Positions 8,961 through 18,823 of a stretch of 27,500 bases of DNA are shown in pieces. A program made the translations under genes and the position numbers. Origin of the DNA: Tubiluchus corallicola (lineage: Eukaryota; Priapulida; Priapulimorpha; Priapulimorphida; Tubiluchidae). The stretch's first letter is position 1. Every line of letters starts with the position of its first letter. Below the pieces are notes generated by a model that saw only the letters and a list, made by a program, of their open reading frames with translations, ran no database searches and was not told the origin of the DNA. The stretch is from positions 47,501 through 75,000 of the forward strand of contig JAQGDQ010000952.1 in the NCBI GenBank assembly GCA_030141605.1, read 5' to 3'.

Positions 8961-9567
8961 AATCTATAACATCTAATTATTTAATGCTTTCAGTTAGTTA
9001 ATCAATTACTTAATTATTCATATATTTGCTTTTCGAGAATATAACGAGCATCTACTTTTCAAAACTCAAAAAGCTAGCTTGTGAAAAGTATACATCTGCC
9101 TGCATCGCGAGTCTTTCGTTATATTATCATTGTACTAGGGTGATCATCTTAACCCGTGTTACAAGCTAGCGTGTCCCAAACAAGTGAAATACCTCGCGTT
9201 CAGCACGCTTAATAAAATAAAACTCGAGTCGTTTTATTGCACTGAAAACATAATTTATTTTGCAATAACAACTTGGATTCTATTGCTTGTATGACTAGTA
9301 TGGGGTTTGATTAATAAACATTAAGTCAGTTATGAAATGCAGTAATTACGTGAAGTTGTTTACAACTCCGAAGTTTTATGTTACCAATTTACAAAAATGA
9401 ACGCTAATATGTGAACCTACTTGATGTAATATTACAGCATGGGCAATATAACTACAGGGTGTTACATAACATTTTGCTGTGGGTGTCCAGAAACAACGAC
9501 AATTAAAATTAAACGACAATTTATTACGTCAAAATATTGCTGAAACAGTTGCGAATTCACCATACGC
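8961..9567. other. non-coding
   Basis: No supported gene or RNA. A small inverted pair, AAGCTAGCTTG near 9070 and CAAGCTAGCG near 9161, is the only structure noted. Confidence 0.35.
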
Positions 9568-9868
9568 TTAAAGCACAAGAAAACCTTCCACTTAATAAAG
9601 TTTAAAAAATTCGTCTTGAAATTTTACACCACTTACATACTGTCTTTTTGTATGCAGGGCTTACGTCGACAGTAACGCTGGATAAAATTAGTAAATTTAA
9701 TCCCGCGATGACCGTTAGGCGCAGCCATTTTAATGGTGGGTCGTTTGAAACAAGTTTAGATAACTTTGAGTAAAGTTTGAAAAATAAACAGAGCATGCGC
9801 AGCACACATATTACTAACTAAGTAAAATTTTAAATGTATCTTGTCAATATGATTAAAAATACATTTTT
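9568..9868 (-). repeat. dispersed repeat family A, copy 2 (minus)
   Basis: Read on the minus strand, this is the diverged counterpart of 2607-2915. It is less decayed. An ATG at 9728 follows ACCATTAAA and opens a 30-codon frame beginning MAAPNGHRGIKF, which runs directly into a consensus donor GTAAGT (9636-9631). This looks like a first coding exon plus its upstream region carried in a repeat. The other copy has the same ATG but a broken frame. I do not recognise the peptide. Confidence 0.7.
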
Positions 9869-10034
9869 GGTTTTAGCGAGTGGTGCACCTTGGAGGGTGA
9901 GCTAGCGACATTTTAAAATTCGCATCAACATTTTAAATTATTATTTCTAGTTACATAAGTCTTTCCACCAGGCAAGCGAAATGCTAGTAATACAGATTTG
10001 CATGGAAAGTTTTCTGTGACATAATTTAACACCT

Positions 10035-10455
10035 CCTTTTCTTCCCCTGTATATCGATACTAGGCGGAGGAGCTGCACAAGCAGCCAACGGCTAGAAGGC
10101 GGAGGAGGTCAAGTGACCCAATGGCCATGTGTAGAGGAGCAAATCTTCCAAATCAGGAGTGGAGCCCCGAAGGCAGACCAGTGCACCATGCTCACTGACT
10201 CCGGCAGCTCCTGCAGTCAACCTGGTGCCAAACGTATCGCTCCGCTTTCCTTTGGACTACACCAGGGAGGAAGAGAGTGGGTTCCTGTTGTCTGGGCAAC
10301 TCAGGATCTCCATACACCTTGCCCAGGCGTGCGCCCTGGAGACGTGCAAGGATCGCACTGCTCAGCCACAGTCGACGCTGCAGCTCCATCAATGTGATCA
10401 ATAACTGACTCTCTTGGCGCACACTCCATTGTCTTCCGAGACAGAAGGATGCCAA
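10035..10455. other. GC-rich island of unknown origin, possible retroelement remnant
   Basis: Base composition changes abruptly from the AT-rich surroundings to GC-rich, starting near the GGCGGAGGAGCTGCACAAGC segment and ending near GAGACAGAAGGATGCC. Frames are open on both strands over 80-94 codons, but no family is recognisable and the frames overlap one another. The composition and sharp edges suggest an inserted sequence, perhaps the 3' end of a non-LTR element. A diverged exon cannot be excluded. The following 10456-10757 is AT-rich and featureless. Confidence 0.4.
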
Positions 10456-10759
10456 CAATATATTATGCTATGACCTTATTATGTAATGTGGTAATAACAG
10501 CAAGACTATGTACAACTTGACGACATTTATCGATTGCAAACCTGTTTTGGAGTCGATTTAATTGTTTTTATTCCCATCTACTGAATTAAGTTCGAAATAA
10601 AATGCAGTATACATATTACAGCAGTCAATAAATATTAAACTGACAAATACAACGTCACCTATTCGGTATGTAAGCTTCGCGGAGTTAACCGAAAACTATT
10701 GTTTTGTAAAAATGTTATTTCTACGTTTTTTCCCTTGCTTCCACCACGTAATCTTACTA

Positions 10760-11133
10760 CGGTGTTCCCTCGCTACTTTGCGGTTCGTTTATCGCGGACT
10801 CGCTGTTTCGCGGGTTTTTGCGGTACTCCGTCCAAAGTATTTTTGCACATGCGTAGTACGTGTTGTACAGTAATGTATAGATTTGATGAATTTTGCATAA
10901 AATATCACATTTTTATGAACATTTAAGTAAAGTTTTTTTAAAAGGTATTTGTACAGTATGGGAAAGTTATTAAGGGAATAGGAAAGGGTTATGTATAAGA
11001 GTGTGGGGAGGGTTTATAAAGACTTAAAATAATGTATAACTACTAAAATAAGTATAGCGTCCCTACTTCGCGGAAATTCACTTATCGCGGGTGGGCCTGG
11101 AACGGAACACCCTCGATAAGTGAAGGAACACTG
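10760..11133. mobile_element. pogo/Tigger-like non-autonomous DNA transposon
   Basis: A 374-bp element is flanked by TA dinucleotides (10758-10759 and 11134-11135). The left end reads CGGTGTTCCCTCGCTAC and the right end, on the minus strand, CAGTGTTCCTTCACTTATCG. Both sides also contain sub-terminal CGCGG/TTATCGCG blocks. TA target duplications and CAGTGTTCCYTC-type ends fit the pogo/Tigger branch of Tc1/mariner. There is no transposase coding sequence, so it is a MITE dependent on a helper. Confidence 0.7.
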
Positions 11134-11135
11134 TA

Positions 11136-11483
11136 TGCCTTATACATGATAGCAATTAAAAACGAAGACGTATTACATTATACTGACTGAGCATTTGTCT
11201 TGTAAATGTATATGCGTTGCACTTTTACTTTCAATATTTTTTGCTGTAACTATAAGTATTTGGCTAAGAAAATTGCTGTCATCATCAGTATCGCTCATGA
11301 GTACCAGATTGGTCAAAATGCCCTGTGCTGTCTCCTATCACAGCTGGATTAACGTAACCGTCTCTTAGTTGACCCGTGAAGAAGTCGCTCTCTGCCTTAG
11401 GAAGAATGGCTCCTTTCCTGAAAAACGGTTTCTCTTTGGTTAAAATTATCTTTCTGATTGTGTTGCCGAGTTTGTGTGTAAGG
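11136..11483. other. non-coding
   Basis: No gene supported. The long frames that start here and run through the tetranucleotide tract owe their length to the repeat. Confidence 0.4.
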
Positions 11484-11921
11484 AAGTCAGTCAGTCAGCC
11501 GGTCAGTCAGTCAGTCAGTCAGTCAGTCAGTCAGTCAGTCAGTCAGTCAGTCAGTCAGTCAGTCAGTCAGTCAGTCAGTCAGTCAGTCAGTCAGTCAGTC
11601 AGTCAGTCAGTCAGTCAGTCAGTCAGTCAGTCAGTCAGTCAGTCAGTCAGTCAGTCAGGAAGTCAGTCAGTCAGTCAGTCAGGAAGTCAGTCAGTCAGTC
11701 AGTCAGTCAGTCAGTCAGTCAGTCAGTCAGTCAGTCAGTCAGTCAGTCAGTCAGTCAGTCAGTCAGTCAGTCAGTCAGTCAGTCAGTCAGTCAGTCAGTC
11801 AGTCAGTCAGTCAGTCAGTCAGTCAGGAAGTCAGTCAGTCAGTCAGTCAGTCAGTCAGTCAGTCAGTCAGTTAGCCAGCCAGCCAGCCAGTCAGTCAGTC
11901 AGTCACTCAGTCACTCAGTCA
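11484..11921. repeat. (TCAG)n tetranucleotide microsatellite, about 430 bp
   Basis: A nearly pure TCAG tract with interruptions of the form AGGAAG at about 11659, 11683 and 11827, and a degenerate right edge (AGCCAGCCAG, then CACTCAGTCA). The evenly spaced identical interruptions suggest expansion of a longer composite unit. Because 4 bp cycles through all frames every 12 bp and no stop is formed, SQSV-repeat frames stay open. They are not evidence of a protein. Confidence 0.98.
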
Positions 11922-12245
11922 TGCAACCAACTAACGCACTCACTGCTGGTTCAACTGGTTTAATGGTTTACATGTCTCTAAGCTAAAATCCTGCTCGCGA
12001 ACAAGGGAAAACGTGCTAAATGAGTGAAAAGATCAAGGGGACAGGAGGGCATTTCAAAATGAGACAGTAATTACATGTAGTAATAATTTTTATTTATTTA
12101 TGACAGTATGTAATATCAAGAGAGTACTATAAGAGAGAAAGGTGTCGGATATTGAAACAGCAATCATTTGCGTTAGTAAGTTTGGTTTAGTTTAAATCTA
12201 GTTTATTTGGCTGAAATTAAAACTGATACATGAATCCTTTCATCG
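11922..12245. other. non-coding
   Basis: AT-rich spacer between two tandem repeats; nothing else seen. Confidence 0.4.
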
Positions 12246-12248
12246 TGC

Positions 12249-12372
12249 AAGTGTGGGCCCATGTACGGGCAGAAGTGTGGGCCCATGTACGGGCAGAAGT
12301 GTGTGCCCATGTACGGCCAGAAGTGTGCGCCCATGTACGGGCAGAAGTGTGGGCCCATGTACAGGCTGAAGT
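12249..12372. repeat. 24-bp minisatellite, five units
   Basis: Five units of GTGTGGGCCCATGTACGGGC plus AGAA, with single-base variants in units 3, 4 and 5. The unit is GC-rich in an AT-rich setting and contains the palindromes GGGCCC and GTAC. The length is a multiple of three, so both strands are open through it (CGPMYGQK on plus, FCPYMGPH on minus). Flanking sequence shows no coding features. Confidence 0.95.
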
Positions 12373-12499
12373 GTAGACAAAAAAGTAAAATAAATACAGA
12401 CAAACACAAATACATATACATACAAAGTAAGCAGATGAATAACATAAATATTTGACTAACTGTCACTAAATATCTTAAAATTTACCGTAAATGGATAAA

Positions 12500-13185
12500 A
12501 TGGATCCAGAAGACTGATCACATTGAAACGTAAAGTGCACTTAAAGCAAAACCGGACCCAATCTTAAACTGTAGGTCAAAACATTCTATCCTTTAAAATA
12601 TTGAAAGGAAATATAGAATTTTTTCAAAAATGACTTAGGTGAAAGAATTATTACTACATAAACGCAATTTCATGTTCACGTCACTAGTTCTCCGCTGTTA
12701 CATGCATTTCTATTCGCTTGTTAGACAGGCACTAAAGACTGCCTTTCGAAAACGCTTTGCACAAAAAACAGGTGCTGTACCTCTAACTTTACATGTGTCG
12801 GTTTATGACGAACAACACACGTTCGACAGCTCATGCGTGAGCACAGCTATCAATTTGAAATTTTAAATTTATGTTAAAACTTGCCTAATTTTAGTACAAC
12901 ACACTGAATATCTTACAGTAGTACTGTACTTCAATTTTCGCTTTCGCAAACACGTGCAACACGCTCGTGGGATATTTTTGCTGATAAGTCATGTTAGTTT
13001 GTGATGTCATCAATAGCTGAGCTCGCCCAGCGTTAATTAAGTTTCAAATCTATTATTTAATTATCATAAACGCTTTTCTAGTATAGATGTGTTAAAATGT
13101 ATAATTTATATCGGACATGAAAATGGGGTAGTATATGAGAAATCATCCTGTCTTCCTTTAACGTAATTTTGAATGCAATCAAAAA
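12500..13185 (+). repeat. dispersed repeat family B, copy 1
   Basis: Diverged copy of sequences at 14110-14505 and 19822-20335. Shared landmarks are GTGAAAGAATTATTAC, CACTAGTTCT, TGTTACATGCATTT, GGTGCTGTACCTCT, CACATGTGTC or a variant, GTACTGTACTTCAATTTTCG, TGATGTCATC and TTAATTAAGTTT. A 13-bp inverted pair (AATATCAACATTT near 13194 and its complement near 13258) lies just beyond its right end. Probably part of a DNA transposon family that also includes the piggyBac-like segment next to it. Confidence 0.7.
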
Positions 13186-13289
13186 TGTTAGTTAATATCA
13201 ACATTTAAAATCATCACTTCCGCAAAGATACAATGACAGCAGTTCGCGATTTCTGTAAAATGTTGATATTAATGGCAATAATAAGTTAT

Positions 13290-13940
13290 TTAACCCTTTC
13301 ATACCGGTTGTATCCCGTGGGATACGAGAATATTTTCTGCCTTTAAAATTAATAAAATTTTAAAACTGAGAGTTATTTTTTTATTTGATCTGTTAATAGT
13401 TATTTTGATTTAAGCCAATAACAATAGACTAAAAATGGTGATAAAATGGCAAACTAGAAAATCTACATAGCATAAAAAACTGCTCAAGGTACAGTACTTT
13501 AGAGACGACTTTGTACAGATCAGCATAGCATGCATACTAAATGTCTTAAATACCTTAAAAAAGTATCAGCAGTTGCAAAATGAAGCACATTTTATGCTTC
13601 CATTGAATCCCAATGTATCCCGTGGGATACAGGCTATATTTAGCACAGGGAGAAAAAAATTATTATTATGTGTAAACATAAGTACTGAACAAAGGACATA
13701 CTGAACAAAAGTACCAAGACAAAATTTGTTTTCTTATAAAAAAAATAATTTGGGACTGAAAGGTTTAAACAAAATAAGCACATAGACGATCCCAGTTCAC
13801 ACACAATTCATTTTTATTGTTTATAATAATTGTGTCCTGTTACTGAAACATTTAAAAAATGCAAGAAAATTGGAGAATCTCTGAATCGCTTCAACCTAAT
13901 AATAAGTTTAGTTTGTCATAATCTAATAGGTAAATAAACT
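13290..13940 (+). mobile_element. piggyBac-like non-autonomous element and shared flank, copy 1
   Basis: The segment starts at TTAA (13290-13293) followed by CCCTTTCATACCGG. An internal TGAAAGG then abuts TTTAA near 13761-13767, as expected for a worn right end of a piggyBac-type element (TTAA target, CCCTTTC ends). The near-palindrome GTATCCCGTGGGATAC occurs at 13310-13325 and again at 13615-13630. The sequence is very similar to 19181-19813 over its full length, including about 170 bp to the right of the presumed end. No transposase frame survives. Confidence 0.6.
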
Positions 13941-14109
13941 AACCTATGCACTTATTTATTTTGGAGTCGAAAACGTGGCACTCCCTTCATGGCTGCAGTG
14001 AAGAAACTCTTACCTATTTTTCACACAGCCTTCTAAGCAGGTAGGATAGCAGTTGCTATGCAGGCAGATTTCGTAATTCTAAACTGGCAGCAAATTTCCT
14101 GACAAGTCA

Positions 14110-14505
14110 GAAAATGCTTAAAAACCCTTTAGTGGCAAGAAACAATGCTCTCATAACCACTAAAGGAAAACCAGGATCAAGATCCAAGTTTAAACTATAG
14201 GTCCAACAATCTACTCTCCAAAACATTGAAAGCAAACATACTATTTTTTCAAAAATGACTTGCGTGAAAGAATTATTACCAGACAAACACAATTTCACGT
14301 TAACGCCACTAGTTCTTCACGGTTACATGCATTTTGCCCTTGCATCTAGTGCTAGCGCCTGCATTGTAAAAAAGGTGCTGTACCTCTCATTTCACATGTG
14401 TCCGTTGTGACTTAGTATATTAAGTTCGAGAGATCAGCCATGAATTTGAAATTTGAATTTAAAACTTTAAGCTTAAAGTTTTTGTATATAACCCTGAGTA
14501 AACAG
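14110..14505 (+). repeat. dispersed repeat family B, copy 2
   Basis: From the AAAGGAAAACCAGGATC region to GTTTTTGTATATAACC this follows family B. It is closer to the copy at 19822-20335 (GACTTAGTATATTAAGTT and ATCAGCCATGAATTTGAAATTTGAATTTAAAA are shared in large part) than to the one at 12500. It lies about 320 bp right of the piggyBac-like segment, whereas at 19.8 kb the two are adjacent. Confidence 0.7.
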
Positions 14506-14510
14506 TCAAG

Positions 14511-14657
14511 CTAACAGCTACTGACGTCGTGAATGCTGTCACCATAGTAACAGCTACTGACGCCGTGAATGCTGTCACCATAGTAACAGCTACTGACGCC
14601 ATGAATGCTGTCACCATAGTAACAGCTACTGACGCCATGAATGCTGTCACCATAGTA
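14511..14657. repeat. 36-bp minisatellite, four units
   Basis: Four units of about 36 bp (TAACAGCTACTGACGCCATG, then AATGCTGTCACCATAG). Variation is almost confined to the GACGTC/GACGCC and CGTG/CATG positions. Units are a multiple of three long, so minus-strand frames are open, but they carry no gene signal. The array ends about 85 bp before the proposed start of the PLCXD-like gene. Confidence 0.95.
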
Positions 14658-14741
14658 ACTGCCACTCATCGAAACGCAAAATGTGGGAAACATGATTTTC
14701 TCTGACATTTTATCCCATTTTGGCAATTTCTTCAAACCATA

Positions 14742-16641
14742 ATGAATTTTTGGCTTATTTGGTGTGCGATATTGCCTCACCGGATAATTAATGCGGTCAA
14801 CATCAATCCGTCAAAATGGATGGAATTACTACCAAATGTTATAACAGACAAAGTTCCACTTCATTCCTTAGCAATACCAGGTATATCGTTTTACTTCTTT
14901 ATTTTATTTTGAACTATAAAATATTAGCGTTTCTAAATTGGTTTGCGCAAAAGAATAACAACATTGCGCTTAACATCTGTTCCAGTGTGGTAGCGTTTTT
15001 AATTGTTATTTCTTCTCATTTAGGTTCAGCTAACTCGTTCACGTATCCATTCACCAGTAAATCTCACCAGGGACCAGATGATTGCTTATTAAAAGAATAT
15101 TTGTTTGGCAAGCGTGTCGTATTGGTTAGAAAGTATTTTTATTCTTAGTTGCATAATGTAGAAGAGACAAAAACTCATTCAGAGTTATAGATTTTTCATT
15201 CCTCAATTACCATTATTTTCTACAAACTCATTGTCTCACCGAAAAAATGGAACTATTAGAAATATTAGAAATACTAATAGATCATTCTACTGATCAACAA
15301 AGTCATTTTTAATGTCCGTCTGTGTGCTTGGAAAAATTACAAGTTTGATATTAATAGTCAAAGTCATCATTATTGCCACCGAGTATTGATCCAACACCTT
15401 TCAGTTTTATATGCAGAACAGCTCCAATGTGTTTCTTGTTGCAGTATTTTAACCATCTTAGGCTGTCTTGCGAAAACACTATCTTTATCTACTAAATACT
15501 GAAAAGGACAATTGTCTAAGCAGTGGTCAGCCATTGCTATGATGCTATTGCTCTAAAGAAATCAAGTGCTACATTCTAGCTTCGTTCACAACAATGTCTT
15601 CTGTAATTTTGCATAAATTCCCTTGTAAATGAACAAATGGTATATATGTGTGACTTTCGTGTGCTTAATCTTATGCTGCGTTGGACTTTTTATCTAATTT
15701 AAACACCTTTTTAAAATGTAGTCATATTTATTGTTTTGCAGAGCTGGTGCAAATGTCAGGATTTGACCCCTACTGAACAACTGACACGAGGCGTGCGCTA
15801 CTTTGAAGGTAAAATTGGTTACTCAGATGAGCAGCCACCAGCCCTTGATCAAAACGTTAATTTCACACACGGTCTTTTTGGTAAAAGTGTAATTGAGGTG
15901 ATGGTCGATATAAATGAGTTTTTGATACTTCATCCGAAAGAAGTTGTGATTATTGACTTTACTAGTTTTTACGGCATCGAATCAGAACTGCACAGTGAAA
16001 TCATCCATCAGGCTAAGCACCTGTTTCAGCACTTATTAGTACCTCCACCGAAACAACGAAAATTTTACACTCTGAGGGACCTTTGGATGAATCATCAGCA
16101 GGTCATTCTCATTTACCACCATCCTATAGCCGAGGAATATGCGGAATTTGTCTGGCCAGGACGCTATGTGGATCGCACTGCAGTAGATGCAGTAGAAAAA
16201 ATAGCTAGTGTAGACATACGAGAATTGATCGACAACCTAAAAACAATGTACGCTGACTGGCCAAGATCAAAGGATAAATTTCAAATTACTCCAGCTTTTT
16301 TGCCAGCTCGGAATGTTGACCAAACCACCGTTGCAAAGAAGGCGAACGGAGGGGACATTAACGTTAAACAAGCGTATGGCCGTAATATGAATAAAAATGT
16401 CGCTGAGTGGTTTAACTCAGGCCAAGTTTCAGCAGGAAGTACATATATCAATATCGTAACGATGGATTACATGCATCTTAGTGGACTGATTGAAGCTACA
16501 GTAAGTCTGAATTACTTAGCCCGGGAGGAAAAATCAATAGAAAAAGGGGAAAGGTCTGGTACAAGTAAGACAACACCTGACCAAGTCAAGATCACGAGTT
16601 TGATGATTTTGATGTTGCTTCTTCCAATTTATTTTTATTAG
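14742..16641 (+). CDS. secreted PI-PLC X-domain (PLCXD-like) protein, catalytic residues lost
   Basis: Three exons: 14742-14880, 15024-15124 and 15742-16641. Exon 1 ends CCAG|GTATAT. Exon 2 starts TTTAG|GTTCAG. The second donor is TTG|GTTAGA, with AAA|GTATTT at 15133 as a near equivalent. Exon 3 starts TTTTGCAG|AGC. The joins give KVPLHSLAIPGSANSFTY and RVVLSWCKCQDL, both matching PLCXD family blocks, and 379 residues in all. The ATG at 14742 has an in-frame stop upstream and gives a hydrophobic, signal-like start (MNFWLIWCAIL). The ATG at 14820 is the alternative. The X domain continues with GVRYFEGKI, FTHGLFG and HPKEVVIIDF. The family motif GSHDS is GSANS here, and RYFDLR is RYFEGK, so the first catalytic His and its Asp are replaced and the Asp/Arg pair is conservatively changed. 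Only the HGLFG His remains. The C-terminus is a hydrophobic tail after a polar stretch, as in GPI-linked proteins. Upstream noncoding exons are possible. Confidence 0.82.
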
Positions 16642-17149
16642 TTATCAACTGGAAAAAGGGCAGTAAGACAACAGTAAATAGACAACAGTAAAACTATAGT
16701 CTGCACTGGTAGAAAAATATGCTGATTGGTAAAAACTAGTTCTTTTGTGTGTACTTAATGATTTTCAGCGGTGCCAGTATTTTCGATACTACCTTGTCAT
16801 TTAAAAACACCTGTAGTCTTCCTTAATTGTAATTTAATTAGGCCTCATATGACCAGTATTATTAGCATGTTAACTGTAAAACGGGAATAAAATTAAATAA
16901 GTAACTATCCTTAGTTGATGTTTACCAGTCTGGCGCGACTGGCGCGTTTCCATTTCTCATAATCATTGAAGCCTGTCGATTAAGCATCTTGTCGCTTTGT
17001 ATTTTTCTATACAAACAACCTTGATTAATTTTTCAATTAATCGAATGTATGATTCACATCAAAGATTGCTTCAAGACAATTGATTTCGGCACTCGTTCAA
17101 TTGCCCGACTCCGAGGGCTTAGGTTAATAAGTTGATAGGGCTATGATAT
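16642..17149. other. 3' flank of the PLCXD-like gene
   Basis: Presumed 3' UTR followed by non-coding DNA. A short direct repeat, CTGGCGCGACTGGCGCG, lies near 16929. No further gene is seen. Confidence 0.4.
16886..16891 (+). promoter_or_regulatory. candidate polyadenylation signal AATAAA
   Basis: First canonical hexamer on the plus strand after the stop of the PLCXD-like gene, about 245 bp downstream. This is a plausible 3' UTR length but is not confirmed by transcript data. Confidence 0.4.
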
Positions 17150-18050
17150 GGTCCCACACAACTGTAACCACGAAATATTGCGTTGTGAGTATAGATCTGT
17201 ATCCCTCGAGTTTTCAAGCTGGCTCCCGCAATGAGCCGTACAATGCGAATATTTCAAGTTCGATCAGCGATTTAGTGTCTTAACGATTATGAGCCTTAGG
17301 TAACTCGTTAAACATCAAACAACTCAATAGTTACGTTAAATTTAAGAATAGTTTATTACAGTTGAAACTTACAATACAAATTCGAAGTCCAAGATAAGTA
17401 CAAGATTTGTCCTTATGCGCTGATGGGCGCTTAAAATTAAGTTCGATTCCAAAGAGATACTACTCAACGTACACTATTGCTCAAGTTACTATGTATAGTT
17501 GCAACTTACGGTGGTTAAGTTACACAGTGATTACAATTCACAAACTGTTACAATTACAGTTATAGTTACAGCATCAAAATAATAAAGTAACAATCGTTAT
17601 TGGCCAGATCATGATTCCTTCACGAGACTTCTTAGCATCATTGATTTGTCGAAGCAAATGACGCAGTAGTATCACCACGCTGAGCTAAAGAATGTGTCTG
17701 GTTCCAGATCGTCTCGTCGTCGTAAACAAAACGGCACTCACCACTCACTCTGATCCTGTGCTCGTGTGTGTATGAACTCTGAACTTTCCCTTAGCTTATA
17801 AAGCGAAAGTCTTTAAGCCACGCATTGCGCAGAGGTCACTCAGTATTGCACCATTTGACCTCTCGTGGCTGACTTCCGTGACTTCCTCAGGTAATTTAAT
17901 ATACCAGAAGTCGCAACCCCATCACCTTAGACATTGAATAATTGCTTGATAGGATAGTTTAACAATCAGTAATGACTGGTACTGACCCTTAACAAAGTAA
18001 CTTCCTGACTTCTTCATCAACAAATGGCCAGCGTCGGACACACTTAATGT
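17150..18050 (-). mobile_element. possible solo LTR or promoter-bearing insertion (minus)
   Basis: This is about 0.9 kb of more even base composition. On the minus strand it has the order seen in an LTR: a TATA-like CTTTATAAGC at 17803-17794 and then, about 445 bp downstream, AATAAA (17357-17352). TGTCCGACGC near 18040 and TTACA near 17167 could be the ends. I could not find matching target duplications, a primer-binding site or coding sequence, so this remains a weak proposal. It could equally be ordinary intergenic DNA. The segment 18051-18250 shows nothing further. Confidence 0.22.
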
Positions 18051-18250
18051 CCGCTAATTGGCATGTAACTCTTTAACAAGCGGCGTTTTCTTTAACCTTT
18101 CCTTCCTCGTTCACTAACCTACGTCACTTGAACTCATTAGATTCGAACTCCTGAACTCATTAAATTCAAGATACAAGCTGGGTGAGTCACTTATAATCAA
18201 ATTGTATGGTTTTCAATATCAACCCAAGGAGGAGTAGTTTTATAAACAGT

Positions 18251-18632
18251 ACCTACAGTAAAAAAACGAAAACTTTTAAACAGCAACAACTGTACGTAGT
18301 TGTAATAAACACAGTCTCTATACGTACAGTCAAAAAAATACCAAACCTTTTAAACAGCAACAACTGTACGTAGTTGTAATAAACACAACCTCCATACCTA
18401 CAGTAAAAAAACGAAAACTTTTAAACAGCAACAACTGTACGTAGTTGTAATAAACACAGCCTCCATACCTACAGTAAAAGAACGAAAACTTTTAAACAGC
18501 AACAACTGTACGTAGTTGTAATAAACAAAGCCTCCATACCTACAGTAAAAAAACGAAAACTTTTAAACAGCAACAACTGTAAGTAATTGTAATAAACACA
18601 ACCTCCATACCTACAGTAAAAAAACGAAAACT
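18251..18632. repeat. 71-bp tandem array, about 5.3 units
   Basis: ACCTACAG (or ACGTACAG) recurs at 18251, 18322, 18396, 18467, 18538 and 18609, giving 71-bp steps apart from one of 74. Every unit carries a near-palindromic core, ACAACTGTACGTAGTTGT, degraded to AAGTAATTGT in the fifth. It also carries an A-rich ACGAAAACTTTTAAACAGC segment. The array runs directly into a TA microsatellite. Confidence 0.95.
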
Positions 18633-18647
18633 TATATATATATAAGC

Positions 18648-18705
<58 letters not shown>

Positions 18706-18716
18706 TATATATAAAA
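18633..18716. repeat. (TA)n microsatellite
   Basis: Alternating TA with two short interruptions (AAGCATAA and AGAAA). It is self-complementary and likely to be unstable in length. Confidence 0.98.
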
Positions 18717-18823
18717 CTATTATGTTGTTGACTTCTTTTTATTTTGTCGTATTTTTAATGTAAATAATGGCAATTTTATCTAATGGAGACTTGTGTATTT
18801 TCATTTGAATCTTCACAACACAG

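Noticed and set aside
9602-9805. 67-codon minus-strand frame as a gene
   Set aside because: Lies wholly inside dispersed repeat family A; the more plausible frame there is the short ATG-to-donor exon.
11376-11986. Frames of 170-195 codons encoding SQSV repeats
   Set aside because: A pure TCAG tract contains no stop codon in any plus frame; the flanks lack gene features.
12261-12466. Open frames across the 24-bp minisatellite on both strands
   Set aside because: Both frames are explained by a unit length divisible by three; no conserved flank or start context.
14459-14780. Minus-strand frames with MVTAF/SCYYGDSIH repeats
   Set aside because: Produced by the 36-bp minisatellite.
14816-15148. 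110-codon frame read as a continuous exon from the ATG at 14816
   Set aside because: The PLCXD motifs lie in another frame (ATG 14742 or 14820) and require splicing at 14880/15024; the unspliced middle is intron.
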